A stretch of 51,728 bases of DNA, from the NCBI GenBank assembly GCA_002841945.1, contig PHBI01000090.1:1-51728 (forward strand), read 5' to 3'. Below, piece after piece: positions 33,051 to 43,523 of the stretch (position 1 is the first letter of the stretch; each line of letters starts with the position of its first letter). Made by a program: the position numbers and the translations under genes. The DNA comes from Deltaproteobacteria bacterium HGW-Deltaproteobacteria-14 (GTDB lineage Bacteria; Myxococcota_A; UBA9042; PHBI01). A model generated the notes under the pieces. It worked only from the letters and a program-made list of their open reading frames with translations. It searched no databases and was not told where the DNA came from.

Positions 33051-33054
33051 CTAG
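33004..33054. terminator. Large imperfect inverted repeat overlapping the ACT-domain gene stop
   Basis: CTAGCAG (33004-33010) pairs with CTGCTAG (33048-33054). Inside, GGGCA pairs with TGCCC and GCACG with CGTGC around a 4-nt loop, with a 3-nt bulge. The right arm contains the stop codon of the minus-strand gene ending at 33051. No T-run follows, so it may be a terminator without a classic tail or an element end. Confidence 0.5.
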
Positions 33055-33461
33055 TTCGTCCAGTCGAAGCGCCCAGCCACGGCCGCTCTCGCGGCGTCGA
33101 GATCCTTGGCCCGCACCAGGATGTAGTCCGTCTCGAATGTCGAGAGCGCGAACAGGCTGATGTGCGCCTCGGCGAGCGGGGCGGCGAGCGACGCGAGGAC
33201 CCCGGTCAGCGAGAACTCGAGGGGCCCAAGGACCATGAAGGCCCGCCACCCCCTCGCGGCCGTCACGCCCTCGGGGACGTCTTCGTCCGGGACGACGAGC
33301 GACAGCTCATCATCGGTGTAGGTGATCGCCGCGAGAGGCCCGGGACGGAACCACCCCGGGATGGGATGCGCGGCGTCGAGCCGGCAGACGGCAAAGCGCC
33401 CGGGCAACACCCTCAGCTTCAGCCGGGCGGGGGGAGTCCTCGCTGTATCGTCGGTCAACAT
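33051..33461 (-). CDS. ACT-domain protein
   Basis: The 136-residue product has the layout of the two-ACT small proteins seen in many bacteria (PF13840/PF10000-like). The first strand set is LRVLPGRFAVCRLDA. A second domain contains FSLTGVLASLAAPLAEAHISLFALSTFETDYILVRA, with the Gly-Val-Leu turn that binds amino acids in this fold. No enzyme domain is attached, so it is probably a small ligand-binding sensor. The start MLTDDTAR at 33461 is chosen because the upstream in-frame piece is Arg/Pro-rich. It stands alone between the MoxR operon and the GH92 gene, running opposite to the latter. Confidence 0.8.
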   Translation of the reverse strand: MLTDDTARTPPARLKLRVLPGRFAVCRLDAAHPIPGWFRPGPLAAITYTDDELSLVVPDEDVPEGVTAARGWRAFMVLGPLEFSLTGVLASLAAPLAEAHISLFALSTFETDYILVRAKDLDAARAAVAGRFDWTN

Positions 33462-33694
33462 CCGGTGACTCCAACGCGCCGGCCTCGGGCGAGCGGGCGC
33501 CTTGCTCGCCCGGTTCGTGCTGCGCGTCTCTCGCCCCGCATTTGACCACATCCAGGGGACCTTCTGAAGCGGCGCGGGACCCGGCACGCTGGGATGCGGG
33601 ATCTGGCGCCGATGATCGAGGTCCCGAGCTCGCCGCGGCGCGAACGGAGCGTCGACCCGCGCATCGATACGCCTTCGACGGCCACCATCCGTGC

Positions 33695-33700
33695 TATAGG
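33695..33700 (+). promoter_or_regulatory. Possible -10 box of the GH92 gene
   Basis: TATAGG lies 27 nt before the ATG at 33728, inside GTGCTATAGG. No good -35 is visible. Confidence 0.3.
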
Positions 33701-33727
33701 CGCGGGCTCGTCGCGCCCGTCCGAACC

Positions 33728-36016
33728 ATGACCAGAGCCGCCGCCATGCCGCACCCTCGCCTCCTCCTCGCCGCCGCGCTCGGGACCTCGTTGGCCCTCT
33801 CCGCCTGCGCCGGCGACCCGGCGCCGAAGTCCCCCGCGCCGACCCCGCTCGAGGTCGAGGACCTCGCCACCTGGGTCGACCCGCTCATCGGCAGCGCGGG
33901 ATCGGGCAACGTCATCGTCGGGGCGCTGGTGCCCCACGGGATGGTGCGCGCCAGCCCCGCCGGCGTCGGTGAGCACGGCCGCATCGCCGCCTACCGCTAC
34001 GGAGACACGGCGCTGCGCGGCTTCACCCACACCCACCTCGAGGGCCCCGGCGGCTCGAGCAACGGCTACAACGAGCTCCTCCTGCTGCCCTTCGCCGGCG
34101 AAGCCGCCGCGCTGCTCGCGAGCGACCACGAGGTGCCGTTCGACCACGCCACCGAGGTGGCCGAGCCGGGCTACTACGCCGTGACCCTCGGCGGCGTCCG
34201 CGCCGAGCTGACCGCCACCGCCCACGCCGCCGCCCACCGCTACACCTTCCCGGGCGACGCGCCCGTCGGCCGCGCGCTGCTCGACCTCGGCGTCGCCATG
34301 GGCCGCGCCGACGACGGCCTCGTCGAGCAGATCGACGCCCGCACCCTGCGCGGCTGGGCCCGCTACCAGGAGCACCCGCTGATCGCGTTCACCCTGCCGG
34401 AGTCCCCGACCGGCGAGGCCATCGTCTACTTCCACCTCACCGTCGACCGCGACCTCACGGACGTCAGCTACTATCGCTCGACCCACCTCCTCGACGCGCC
34501 CGACGGCCGCGTCGCCGGCGCCGACACCGTCGCGGTCGTCAGCTTCGATCCCGCCGCCGCGCCGGTCACCGTGCGCCTGGGCGTCTCGTTCATCGACATG
34601 GACCAGGCCCGCGCCAACCACGACGCAGAGCTCGCGGACGTCCCCTTCGACGCCGTCCACGCCGCGGCGCGCGCCCGCTGGAACGCCGCGCTGAGCCGGG
34701 TCAAGGTCGAGGGCGCCGACGACGCCACCCGCCGCACCTTCTACACCGCGCTCTACCACAGCCTCTTTCAGCCGGCGGACTACACCGAGGTCGGGGGCCG
34801 CTTCCACTCCGCCTTCGACGGCGCCCACCACGTCCACGACGGCGGCGGCCGCAGCTTCTACACCGACGACTGGTGCATGTGGGACACCTACCGCACGCTG
34901 CACCCGCTCGGCACCCTCGTCGACCCCGAGCCCCGCTCCGACATCGTCTGGTCACTGCTCCACGGCTACACCGAGGGCGGCTGGCTCCCCAAGTGCACCT
35001 GGCACGCCACCGGCTACTCGCGGGTGATGACCGGCAACCCGGCGGCGGCGATCATCGCCGACGCCTACGTCAAGGGGGCGCGGGACTACGACGCCGACCT
35101 CGCCTGGGCCGCCCTCGAGCACACCGCCAACGCCGACAACGACAACATCGGGCAGGACGAGCTCTGCGGCTACCTCAACCTCGGCACGGTCCCCGACTAC
35201 CTGCGCCTCGGCTGGGTGCCGGCCGCGTGCGACCCCGACCAGGCCGCCTCGATGACCCTCGAATACGCCTACGCCGACTGGACCATCGCCCGCTTCGCCG
35301 AGGCCCGGAGCGACGCCGACGGGGCCGCCCGCTACGACGCGCGCGCGGCGAACTGGAAGAACCAGTGGAACCCCGAGACCGGCTTCATGCAGGCCCGGGA
35401 CGCAGACGGCGCCTGGCTCACCCCGTTCGACCCCGACGGCTACGCCGACTACTTCGTCGAGGCGACCGCGCGCATCTTCTCGTTCTTCGTCCCCCACGAC
35501 GTCGACGGCCTCGTCGCCGCGATGGGCGGACCCGCGGCGACCCGCGCGCGCCTCGACGCCTTCTTCGCCGACGGCCACTTCGACATCTCGAACCAGCCGA
35601 GCTTCCACATCCCGTGGCTCTATGCCCGCGCCGGCGACCCCGAGGCGACCCGCGCCCGGGTGGTGCGCGTGCTCGACGAGGACTTCGGCGACGACCCCGA
35701 CGGCCTGCCCGGCAACGACGACGCCGGCTCGACCTCGGCGTGGTACGCCCTCGGCGCGCTCGGGCTCTACGCCCTCGCCCCCGGCGACGGCGTCTGGGAC
35801 CTCACCGTGCCCCGCTTCAGCCGCGTGACCCTGTGGCTGCCGGTGGGCGACGACCTCGGCCGCACCTTGGTGATCGAGGCCCCGCGCGGCCCCGGGGGAG
35901 ACGAGACGGTGACCGCCGTGACCTTCGACGGCGAGCCGCTGCCCGCGCCGCGGATCGCCCACACCCGGCTCGCCGCGGGGGGCGTCCTGCGCTTCCACCT
36001 CGCCGGCGCCGACTGA
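33728..36016 (+). CDS. GH92-family alpha-mannosidase lipoprotein
   Basis: The 762-residue product has a signal peptide ending LALSAC, so it is lipidated and works outside the cytoplasm. The body is a GH92 exo-alpha-mannosidase. It has the N-terminal beta domain signature (VDPLIGSAGSGN, FTHTHLEGPG, NGYNELLLLP), the (alpha/alpha) catalytic part (FYTALYHSLFQPADY, DDWCMWDTYRTLHPL) and the closing GNDDAGSTSAWYALGALGLY, whose Asp pair is part of the calcium-dependent catalytic site. GH92 enzymes remove terminal alpha-mannose from N-glycans or fungal mannans, so prey or host glycans are likely substrates. The ATG at 33728 or 33746 both fit. The first gives the better basic N-region. Confidence 0.93.
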   Translation: MTRAAAMPHPRLLLAAALGTSLALSACAGDPAPKSPAPTPLEVEDLATWVDPLIGSAGSGNVIVGALVPHGMVRASPAGVGEHGRIAAYRYGDTALRGFTHTHLEGPGGSSNGYNELLLLPFAGEAAALLASDHEVPFDHATEVAEPGYYAVTLGGVRAELTATAHAAAHRYTFPGDAPVGRALLDLGVAMGRADDGLVEQIDARTLRGWARYQEHPLIAFTLPESPTGEAIVYFHLTVDRDLTDVSYYRSTHLLDAPDGRVAGADTVAVVSFDPAAAPVTVRLGVSFIDMDQARANHDAELADVPFDAVHAAARARWNAALSRVKVEGADDATRRTFYTALYHSLFQPADYTEVGGRFHSAFDGAHHVHDGGGRSFYTDDWCMWDTYRTLHPLGTLVDPEPRSDIVWSLLHGYTEGGWLPKCTWHATGYSRVMTGNPAAAIIADAYVKGARDYDADLAWAALEHTANADNDNIGQDELCGYLNLGTVPDYLRLGWVPAACDPDQAASMTLEYAYADWTIARFAEARSDADGAARYDARAANWKNQWNPETGFMQARDADGAWLTPFDPDGYADYFVEATARIFSFFVPHDVDGLVAAMGGPAATRARLDAFFADGHFDISNQPSFHIPWLYARAGDPEATRARVVRVLDEDFGDDPDGLPGNDDAGSTSAWYALGALGLYALAPGDGVWDLTVPRFSRVTLWLPVGDDLGRTLVIEAPRGPGGDETVTAVTFDGEPLPAPRIAHTRLAAGGVLRFHLAGAD

Positions 36017-36031
36017 CGCGCGGTTGACGTC

Positions 36032-37114
36032 TCAGCGCCGCGCCGGCGGCTCGTCCTCGGCGAGGCTGAGGGCGCCCTCCTCGGCGGCGACGAGCGCCAG
36101 CCGCCCGGCCTCTCCGCCCGCGCGCGCCTGGATCGCCTGGATCGCGTCGGTCGCGGCGCGCTTGACGGCGCGGTCGCGGAAGGCGCCGCGGGTGTGGGCC
36201 GCGAGCGCGGGGATCGCGTCGAGGTCACCGCACGCGCCCAGGGCCGCAGCGGCCGCGACGTCGACCACGTCGTCGGTCTGGTCGAGGAGGTGCATGAGCA
36301 GCGCTCGGGCTCTCGGCCCCTCGTGCTGCCCGGCGCAGCGCGCGACCTCGGCGAGCACCTCGGGGCCGCGGTCGACGAGGCGCGCGAGGCGGGTGACCTT
36401 GGGCGGGCGCCGGCGGTCGGCGAGGGCGGCGAGGGCCTGCGCGACCAGGGCGTCGGGGGCGCCGTGATCGGCGACCACGCCGCCCAGGGCGTGGTCGGAG
36501 AGCGCCCCGCGCGACCGGAGCGCCGCGACCGCGCGGACGTCCGGATCGCGGTCCCGCAGCGCCGCCTGCAAGACCTCGGCGGTCTCGATGGCGTCGGGCG
36601 CCCGCGCCACCAGCGCCTCGAGGCAGGCGCGCCGAAAGCCGGGCTCGGGGTCGCTGCGGACGTGCTCGGCGAGCCGCGCGTCGACCGTCGGGAGCTGACG
36701 CCGCAGCGCCACCATGGCCGCCTCCCCGAGCGCCGCCTGGCGTCGCAGCTCGCCCTGGGAGACGCCCTTGGTGCCGCCGACCCGCTCGAAGCGCCCCCCG
36801 CGATAGGCCGCGTCGCCGTCGATGATCGCCGACAGGACCGCGAGGCGGGTCGACGCGCCCAGGATCGACAGCGCCGCGCCTCGGTCGCCGCGGAGGGCCA
36901 GCTTGAGGTCGAGGGCCGGCACGCCGGTGACCCCCTCGGGCGAGAAGTCGGGCAGCAGAGGCGCCTTGATCTCGACCCCCGCCGGCGTCCCCCCGTCGGG
37001 CCGCGTGCCGTCGACCCGGGCGCGGGCGAGGAGCAGCCACCGCGCGAGCTTGTACACGACCCAGAGCCCGACGACGGACGCGATGATGATGAGCTCGGTG
37101 GTCTGCTTCGACAC
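36032..37114 (-). CDS. Membrane-anchored HEAT-repeat protein
   Basis: The 360-residue product starts with one transmembrane helix (about 8-30, LIIIASVVGLWVVYKLARWLLL). The rest is helical. From about 115 it shows HEAT-like pairs such as RRQLPTVDARLAEHVRSDPEPGFRRACLEALVA and QAALRDRDPDVRAVAALRSRG. The repeats are irregular and the C-terminus is acidic. No enzyme motif is visible, so it is probably a scaffold at the membrane. The GTG at 37114 starts directly before the helix and has a weak GAAGG site. Its stop lies 15 nt from the convergent GH92 stop. Confidence 0.75.
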   Translation of the reverse strand: MSKQTTELIIIASVVGLWVVYKLARWLLLARARVDGTRPDGGTPAGVEIKAPLLPDFSPEGVTGVPALDLKLALRGDRGAALSILGASTRLAVLSAIIDGDAAYRGGRFERVGGTKGVSQGELRRQAALGEAAMVALRRQLPTVDARLAEHVRSDPEPGFRRACLEALVARAPDAIETAEVLQAALRDRDPDVRAVAALRSRGALSDHALGGVVADHGAPDALVAQALAALADRRRPPKVTRLARLVDRGPEVLAEVARCAGQHEGPRARALLMHLLDQTDDVVDVAAAAALGACGDLDAIPALAAHTRGAFRDRAVKRAATDAIQAIQARAGGEAGRLALVAAEEGALSLAEDEPPARR

Positions 37115-37244
37115 CCTTCGTCCCCCGCCCTCCGCCCCCCATGGCGTCTGGTGCGCGTCGCCTCGCTGACGGCCAGCGCGATGAGGCGCCTGGCATGGTG
37201 GTCGACGTCGCAGGCGGTGTCCACCCGACGCGGGGTCGGCGTGG

Positions 37245-38995
37245 TCAGCCCTCGGGGCCGCCCGGGGGGGCCTCGTCGGGCCAGCGCATCCGCCGCATGG
37301 TGACGCGCACGACGCCGACCCCGGCGGCCGCCGTCGCGGCCGCGAGCGCGGCGTCGCCGGCGCGCCCGAGGAGGGCGAGGCCGATGGCGAGGGTCGCGCC
37401 GAGGATCGCCGCGACGCCGCCGATCCAGCCGACGAACGAGTGGCGGAGGCGGTCGTCGACGACCACGTCGGAGGCGAGGCGGCGGACGCGCGCCCAGCCG
37501 GGACCGGGGGGACGGACGCGGCGGTAGAAGGCGATGAGCGTCGCGTCGTCGGCGGGCCGGGTCAGCAGCGTCGCGGCGAGCCAGGCGACGGTCGAGCCGA
37601 CGAGCACGACGAGGAGGTGCGCGGGGCGGGCGTCGGCGGGGGCCCCGAGGGCGCCGGCGATCGTGGGCGCGAGCAGGGTCAGGGCGCCGGAGGCGACCAT
37701 CGCGGTGATCTCCGTCCAGGCGTTGACCCGCCACCACAGCCAGCGGGCGACGCCGACCAGGCCGACGCCGGAGAAGAGCAGCAGCACGTCGTAGAAGGCG
37801 TCGACGATGGAGGAGGCGCCGAGCGCGATGACGACGCCGCCCGCCATGAGCAGGACGGTGGTGACGCGGGCCACGAGGACGTAGTGGCCCTGCGGCGCGT
37901 CGGGCTTCACGAAGCGTTTGTAAACATCATTGACAACGTAGCTGGCGCCCCAGTTCAGGTGGGTGTCGACGGTCGACATGAAGGCGGCGAAGAACGAGGC
38001 GATCATCAGCCCGGCGACCCCGGCGGGGGCCAGGGCGAGGATCATGCGGGGGTAGGCGCGCTCGTGGTCGATGCCCCCGGCGGCGTCGGTGACGCTCGGC
38101 AGCACGATGAGGGACGCGAGGGCCACGAGGATCCACGGCCAGGCGCGGACGGCGTAGTGCAGGACGTTGAACCAGATCATGGCGTAGAAGGCGTGGCGCT
38201 CGTTCTTACAGGCCGACAGGCGCTGCACGGCGACCCCGTCACCCTCGAAGCCGCGGGCCCACCACTGGATGAGCATCAGCGACAGAAAGAAGAGCCACGG
38301 CGAGTGCCACAGATCCTGCGGGGTGTGCTCGGGGAGGAGGTTCGCCGCCTGGGGGAGGCTCGCGACGGCGTCGAGGCCGCCCGCGGCGTCGACCGCGAGC
38401 GCGGCGAGGACGATGGCGCCCACCAGCGCCAGGGCGAGCTGGACGAGGTCGGTGACGACGACGCCCCACAGGCCGCTCGTGAGGCAGTAGGCGAGCGCCA
38501 GGCCCGAGCAGCTGAGGACCGCGGCGACCTTCGAGAGGCTCGTCACCTCCTCGAGGACCTTCGAGAGGCCGAGGACGGGCCAGGCGCCGAGCGCGTAGAC
38601 GTTGAAGACGACGCCGAGAAAGACCGCCTTGACCCCGCGCAGCGCCGCGCCGGCGCCGGCGCCGTAGCGGAGCTCGATGAGCTCGACGTCGGTGACGACC
38701 CGCGCGCGGCGCCACAGGCGCGCGAAGACGAAGAGCGAGGCCACCGAGGCGAGGGCCATGAACCACCAGTGCCAGTTGCCCGCGATGCCGTGCTCGCGGA
38801 CGAGGCCGGTGACGAAGAGCGGCGTGTCGGAGGCGAAGGCGGTGGCGACGAGCGACGTCCCGGCGAGCCACCACGGGAGCTGGCGGCCCGACAGGAAGTA
38901 GTCGTCGACGCCGGCCGAGGCGCGCTTCTTGAACGCCAGCCCGATGCCGGTCACGAGCAGCGCGTACGCCGCGACGACGACCCAGTCGATCGCGG

Positions 38996-38999
<4 letters not shown>
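37245..38999 (-). CDS. Sodium:solute symporter (SSS family)
   Basis: The 584-residue product has about 13-14 transmembrane helices. The SSS family features are GRQLPWWLAGTSLVATAFASDTP in the first loops, the RGFEGDGVAVQRLSACKNERHA loop and SFFAAFMSTVDTHLNWGASYVVNDVYKRF near helix 8. Substrate cannot be told from the sequence. The gene begins at a TTG that overlaps the NagZ stop (TTGA, 38996-38999). The transporter and glycosidase are therefore translationally coupled, and import of an amino sugar or cell-wall sugar is a fair guess. A short AT3-rich codon patch lies at 37911-37946. Confidence 0.87.
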
Positions 39000-39979
<980 letters not shown>

Positions 39980-40086
39980 CGCTCACCTCCGGTCGGGGTC
40001 CGACCTTCAACGGTCGGTCCGCCGCCAAACTCGAGCGCCGATCGCGATCGCCGCGGCGCGACCGCGCAGAGCGCCGCGCCGCCTGC

Positions 40087-40092
40087 TATCGT
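40087..40092 (+). promoter_or_regulatory. -10 box of the exonuclease gene, probably leaderless
   Basis: TATCGT ends 6 nt before the ATG at 40099. No ribosome site fits in the gap. It is the same hexamer and almost the same spacing as at 183-188. Confidence 0.45.
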
Positions 40093-40098
40093 GGGGCC

Positions 40099-40962
40099 AT
40101 GAAGATCCACCTCGTCGACGGGACATTCGAGCTCTTCCGCGCCTTCTACGGCCCACCCAAGCGCGTCGGGCCGGGCGGCCGCGAGGTCGGCGCGGTCCGG
40201 GGGCTCCTGCGCTCGATGGCGTCGCTGCTCGCCGAGGACGACGTCACCCACGTGGCCGTCGCCTTCGATCACGTCATCGAGTCGTTCCGCAACGGGCTGT
40301 TCGCCGGCTACAAGACCGGGGACGGCGTCGACCCGCTGCTCCTCGGGCAGTTCGAGCTGGCCGAGCGCGGGTGTCGCGCGCTGGGGCTCGTGGTCTGGCC
40401 GATGGTCGAGTTCGAGGCCGACGACGCCATGGCCGCCGCCGCCGCGCGCTTCGCCGCGGACGCTGCGGTCGAGCAGATCGTGCTGTGCTCGCCGGACAAG
40501 GACCTCGGGCAGGCGGTGGTCGGCCGGCGCGTCATCCAGCGCGACCGGATGCGCAAGCGCGACTTCGACGCCGCGGGGGTGCGCGACAAGCTCGGGGTGG
40601 CACCGGCGTCCGTCCCGGACTTCTTGGCGCTGGTGGGCGACACCGCCGACGGCATCCCGGGGCTCCCGCGCTGGGGCGCGAAGTCCACCGCCCAGGTCCT
40701 CGGCCGCTACCCGCACCTCGCGGACATCCCCGACGACGCGGCGGCGTGGGACGTCAGCGTGCGCGGGGCGGCGGGCCTGGCGCAGACCCTGGCCACGCGG
40801 CGTGGGGACGCGGAGCTCTACCGGACCCTGGCGACGCTGCGGACCGACGTGCCGCTCACCGAGACCCTCGACGACCTGCGCTGGCGGGGCGCCGACGCGG
40901 GCGCGCTGGCCACCCTCGAGGGCGAGACCCTGGGGCCTCTGGGGCTGCGCCTGCCGCGGTGA
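40099..40962 (+). CDS. 5'-3' exonuclease / FEN-like nuclease
   Basis: The 287-residue product is a stand-alone FEN/polA-N-like nuclease. The N-terminal LVDGTFELFRAFYG carries the first metal-binding Asp (Asp7), followed by FEADDAMA (about 113) and CSPDKDLGQ (about 135). The helix-hairpin-helix segment LVGDTADGIPGLPRWGAKSTAQ is the DNA-binding part. It would trim 5' flaps or RNA primers. It runs alone, diverging from nagZ. There is a short inserted loop at about 205-245 compared with the usual 5'-3' exonuclease. Otherwise all acidic ligands are present. Confidence 0.9.
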   Translation: MKIHLVDGTFELFRAFYGPPKRVGPGGREVGAVRGLLRSMASLLAEDDVTHVAVAFDHVIESFRNGLFAGYKTGDGVDPLLLGQFELAERGCRALGLVVWPMVEFEADDAMAAAAARFAADAAVEQIVLCSPDKDLGQAVVGRRVIQRDRMRKRDFDAAGVRDKLGVAPASVPDFLALVGDTADGIPGLPRWGAKSTAQVLGRYPHLADIPDDAAAWDVSVRGAAGLAQTLATRRGDAELYRTLATLRTDVPLTETLDDLRWRGADAGALATLEGETLGPLGLRLPR

Positions 40963-41173
40963 TCGGTCCACGGCGCGGGACCCGCCGCGCGCCTCGTCGA
41001 GCGCTCCGCCGGCGCCGCGACCGACACGGCGACGCGCGCTCGCCCCTACGCGCTGCGCGCCGTCGCCGTGGTGAACCAGGCTCGCAGTTCGCTGGACATA
41101 CCGCGCTCCGCACTCGCACACTCCGACGAAGGTCGTTGCAGCGGCGCACACGCGGGGGCGCCAGGAGGACGTC

Positions 41174-43444
41174 ATGGAGCCGAGGAACCGGTCGTTGCAG
41201 GCGCTCGTCATCTGCCTCGTGGTCCTCTCTGGAGCGAGCTCGGGCTCAGCCGCGCGCGCAGCAGACAGCTGGTCGACGCCGTTCCCGGGGGTGAGCCGGC
41301 TCCACCGGGTGACCTCGACCCAGAACATCAACGTCCTCGTCGTGGACCTGTGCGCGGCCGGGGTCGAGATGCGCGCGACGGCGAGCTCGGAGAAGGGGCG
41401 GACGGTCTCGAGCTTCGGCGCGCTGACCGGGGTCCACGCGGCGGTCAACGGCGACTTCTTCGCCTCGGGCTACACGCCCGAGAGCCTGGCGATGCACGCC
41501 GGGAGCCTCTGGGGGACGGCCGACGACCAGTGGCGCGGCCAGCTCGCCTTCGGCAGCGGCCGGGCCGAGCTGGTCGAGCACTGGGCCGTGAGCCCCCCCG
41601 AGGCCTGGATGCGCGAGATCGTCTCCGGCTACCCGACGATCCTCCACGGCGGGGCGATCATCGACCACAGCGGCAACTCCGACTGCACGACCCGGCATCC
41701 GCGCACCTTCGTCGGGCTGTCGCCGAACAAGCGGACGCTCTACGTCGCCGTGGCCGACGGCCGGACCACGACCCGCATCGGCCTCACCTGCGCCGAGGAG
41801 GCGCAGCTCATGCTCGAGCTCGGAGCGCACTGGGCGCTCAACTTCGACGGCGGCGGCTCGACGACGATGTGGCTCTCGGGGACGGGGGTGATCAACTTCC
41901 CCTCGGACGGGAGCCAGCGCGTGGTCGCCAACCACCTGGGGATCTTCGCGCGCGGCGTGGGGGCGGCGGCCAACTGCACCGACACCCTGCCGCGCGGCTC
42001 GCTCGACGGCGTCGACTGCACCTCCATCCGCGGCTGGACGCAGGACGCGGACACGCCGACCGTCTCGAACCGCGTGCACATCTACGTCGGTGGCCCGTTC
42101 GGCACGCCCGGCGCCGCGGGCTACTCGTTGCTGGCCGACCAGCCGCGGAGCGACCTCTGCAGCGTCCTCGGCTCCTGCAACCACGCGTTCTCCGTGCGCC
42201 CGCCGCGCTCCCGGATGGACGGGGTCGAGCGGGCGGTACACGCCTACGGGATCAACACCGGCGGGGGCGTCAACGCGGAGCTGGCGAACTCGCCTCGCAC
42301 GCTCCTGTGCGCGCCGCCGGAGCCTCCGCTCTCGCCCGAGGAGGGGGACCGGCGCCGGGTGCCGTCCTCCGAGGCCTTCGCGGCCTGGGCGTTCGACGCC
42401 CGGGACATCGCGCCGGTCGGCGACGCGGTGGTCGGCCAGTACCCGGACGGGCCGGAGCTGTCGGCCTCGCCCCTGCTGGTCCGCGCCGACGGTGACCAGA
42501 CCCTCTACGTGGTCGAGCACCGCGTCAGGCGGAGGCTCTCGGGAGCGTCGGCGATGACCGCCTGGAAGCTCGACGACGCGGCCGTCGAGACGCGGGCGGT
42601 GGCCGAGGTCGACGCCCTGCTCGCCGGGGTGCCCTGGCCCGAGGAGCCGTTCCTCGTCCAGGGGACGGGGCCCGACATCTACCTGATCGACGCGGCGCCG
42701 CCGCTGCGCGCCGAGCTGGTCTCCTTCGACCTCCCCGAGCAGCTCTCCCGCGGCGAGGCGCGCGAGGTCACGCTCGTCCTGCGCAACCGCGGCTCCCTGC
42801 CCTGGGAGCCCGGGCGGCTCGCGCTCGCCCCCAGCGGCCCGCGGGACGCGGAGAGCGCGCTGTGCGACGCGGCGACCTGGCCGAGCTGCACGCGGACAGC
42901 GACGCTAGCGACCACGGTGGCCCCGGGGCAGGAGGCGACCTTCCTGTTCGTGGTGCGCGCGCCCGAGGTCGGCGACGCGGCGACGGCCTGCTTCGCGCTG
43001 GTCCTCGACGGGAGCTTCTGGTCGGGCGATCCGGGGCAAGGTGGCCCCGCGGACGATGGGCTGTGCAGGACCGTCGAGCTAACGAGCGGCGGTGGGATCG
43101 CGGACGGCGACGACGTGGCTGAAGGCGACGACGTGGCGGGCGGCGACGACGTAGCGGGCGGCGACGACGTGGCGGGCGGCGACGACGTGGCGGGCGGCGA
43201 CGACGTGGCGGGCGGCGACGACGTGGCGGCCGGCGACGACGTGGCGGGCGGCGACGACGTGGCGAGCGGCGACGACGTGGCGAGCGGCGACGACGTGGCC
43301 GACGACGGCGTCGGGCCGAAGCCCGGGGGCGCCGGCTGCGGCTGCGAGGCGCAGCCCGGAGAGGCGGCGGGCGCGCTGCTCTACGCGCTCCTCGCGATGG
43401 CCTGGCTCGGCCTCAGGCGGCGCTGGCAGGGCCGGAGGGGATAG
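41174..43444 (+). CDS. Surface phosphodiester glycosidase-like protein with GDDVA repeats and a MYXO-CTERM-like tail
   Basis: The 756-residue product begins with a signal peptide. Residues of about 35-275 form a phosphodiester glycosidase/NAGPA domain (VNGDFF, FVGLSPNKRTLYVAVADGR, ALNFDGGGSTTMWLSG, VVANHLGIFAR), which removes sugar-phosphate caps. Residues of about 280-640 contain further strand-rich pieces, some Cys-paired, and an Ig-like segment. Residues of about 645-710 are 11 copies of GDDVA plus one residue. The tail GCGCEAQPGEAAGALLYALL, followed by RRRWQGRRG, is a Cys-helix-Arg sorting signal like MYXO-CTERM, which should anchor the protein on the cell surface. An AGGAGG ribosome site precedes the ATG. 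Confidence 0.85.
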   Translation: MEPRNRSLQALVICLVVLSGASSGSAARAADSWSTPFPGVSRLHRVTSTQNINVLVVDLCAAGVEMRATASSEKGRTVSSFGALTGVHAAVNGDFFASGYTPESLAMHAGSLWGTADDQWRGQLAFGSGRAELVEHWAVSPPEAWMREIVSGYPTILHGGAIIDHSGNSDCTTRHPRTFVGLSPNKRTLYVAVADGRTTTRIGLTCAEEAQLMLELGAHWALNFDGGGSTTMWLSGTGVINFPSDGSQRVVANHLGIFARGVGAAANCTDTLPRGSLDGVDCTSIRGWTQDADTPTVSNRVHIYVGGPFGTPGAAGYSLLADQPRSDLCSVLGSCNHAFSVRPPRSRMDGVERAVHAYGINTGGGVNAELANSPRTLLCAPPEPPLSPEEGDRRRVPSSEAFAAWAFDARDIAPVGDAVVGQYPDGPELSASPLLVRADGDQTLYVVEHRVRRRLSGASAMTAWKLDDAAVETRAVAEVDALLAGVPWPEEPFLVQGTGPDIYLIDAAPPLRAELVSFDLPEQLSRGEAREVTLVLRNRGSLPWEPGRLALAPSGPRDAESALCDAATWPSCTRTATLATTVAPGQEATFLFVVRAPEVGDAATACFALVLDGSFWSGDPGQGGPADDGLCRTVELTSGGGIADGDDVAEGDDVAGGDDVAGGDDVAGGDDVAGGDDVAGGDDVAAGDDVAGGDDVASGDDVASGDDVADDGVGPKPGGAGCGCEAQPGEAAGALLYALLAMAWLGLRRRWQGRRG
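43106..43303 (+). repeat. 18-bp coding tandem repeat, 11 units
   Basis: GGCGACGACGTGGC(G)GGC-type units of 18 bp repeat 11 times inside the phosphodiester glycosidase gene and encode GDDVA followed by G, A, S, E or D. The near-identity of the DNA, not only of the protein, points to recent slippage. The stretch makes a flexible acidic spacer just before the membrane anchor. Confidence 0.85.
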
Positions 43445-43463
43445 GGCGACGACCCGGGCGGAG

Positions 43464-43497
43464 GCCAACCCGCGCGGCGTCACCGCGCCGGGTTGGC
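43464..43497. terminator. Hairpin between convergent genes
   Basis: GCCAACCCGCGCGG pairs with CCGCGCCGGGTTGGC across a short loop, with one bulged base. It lies between the plus-strand gene ending at 43444 and the minus-strand norZ gene ending at 43524, and can stop transcription from both sides. A T-run is only partial (GTTCGTT on the plus strand). Confidence 0.65.
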
Positions 43498-43523
43498 GTT
43501 CGTTCAGAGGGACTGGACGGTGA

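Noticed and set aside
43106..43303. Possible CRISPR or intergenic tandem repeat
   Set aside because: It lies in frame inside a secreted-protein gene and codes for GDDVA units.
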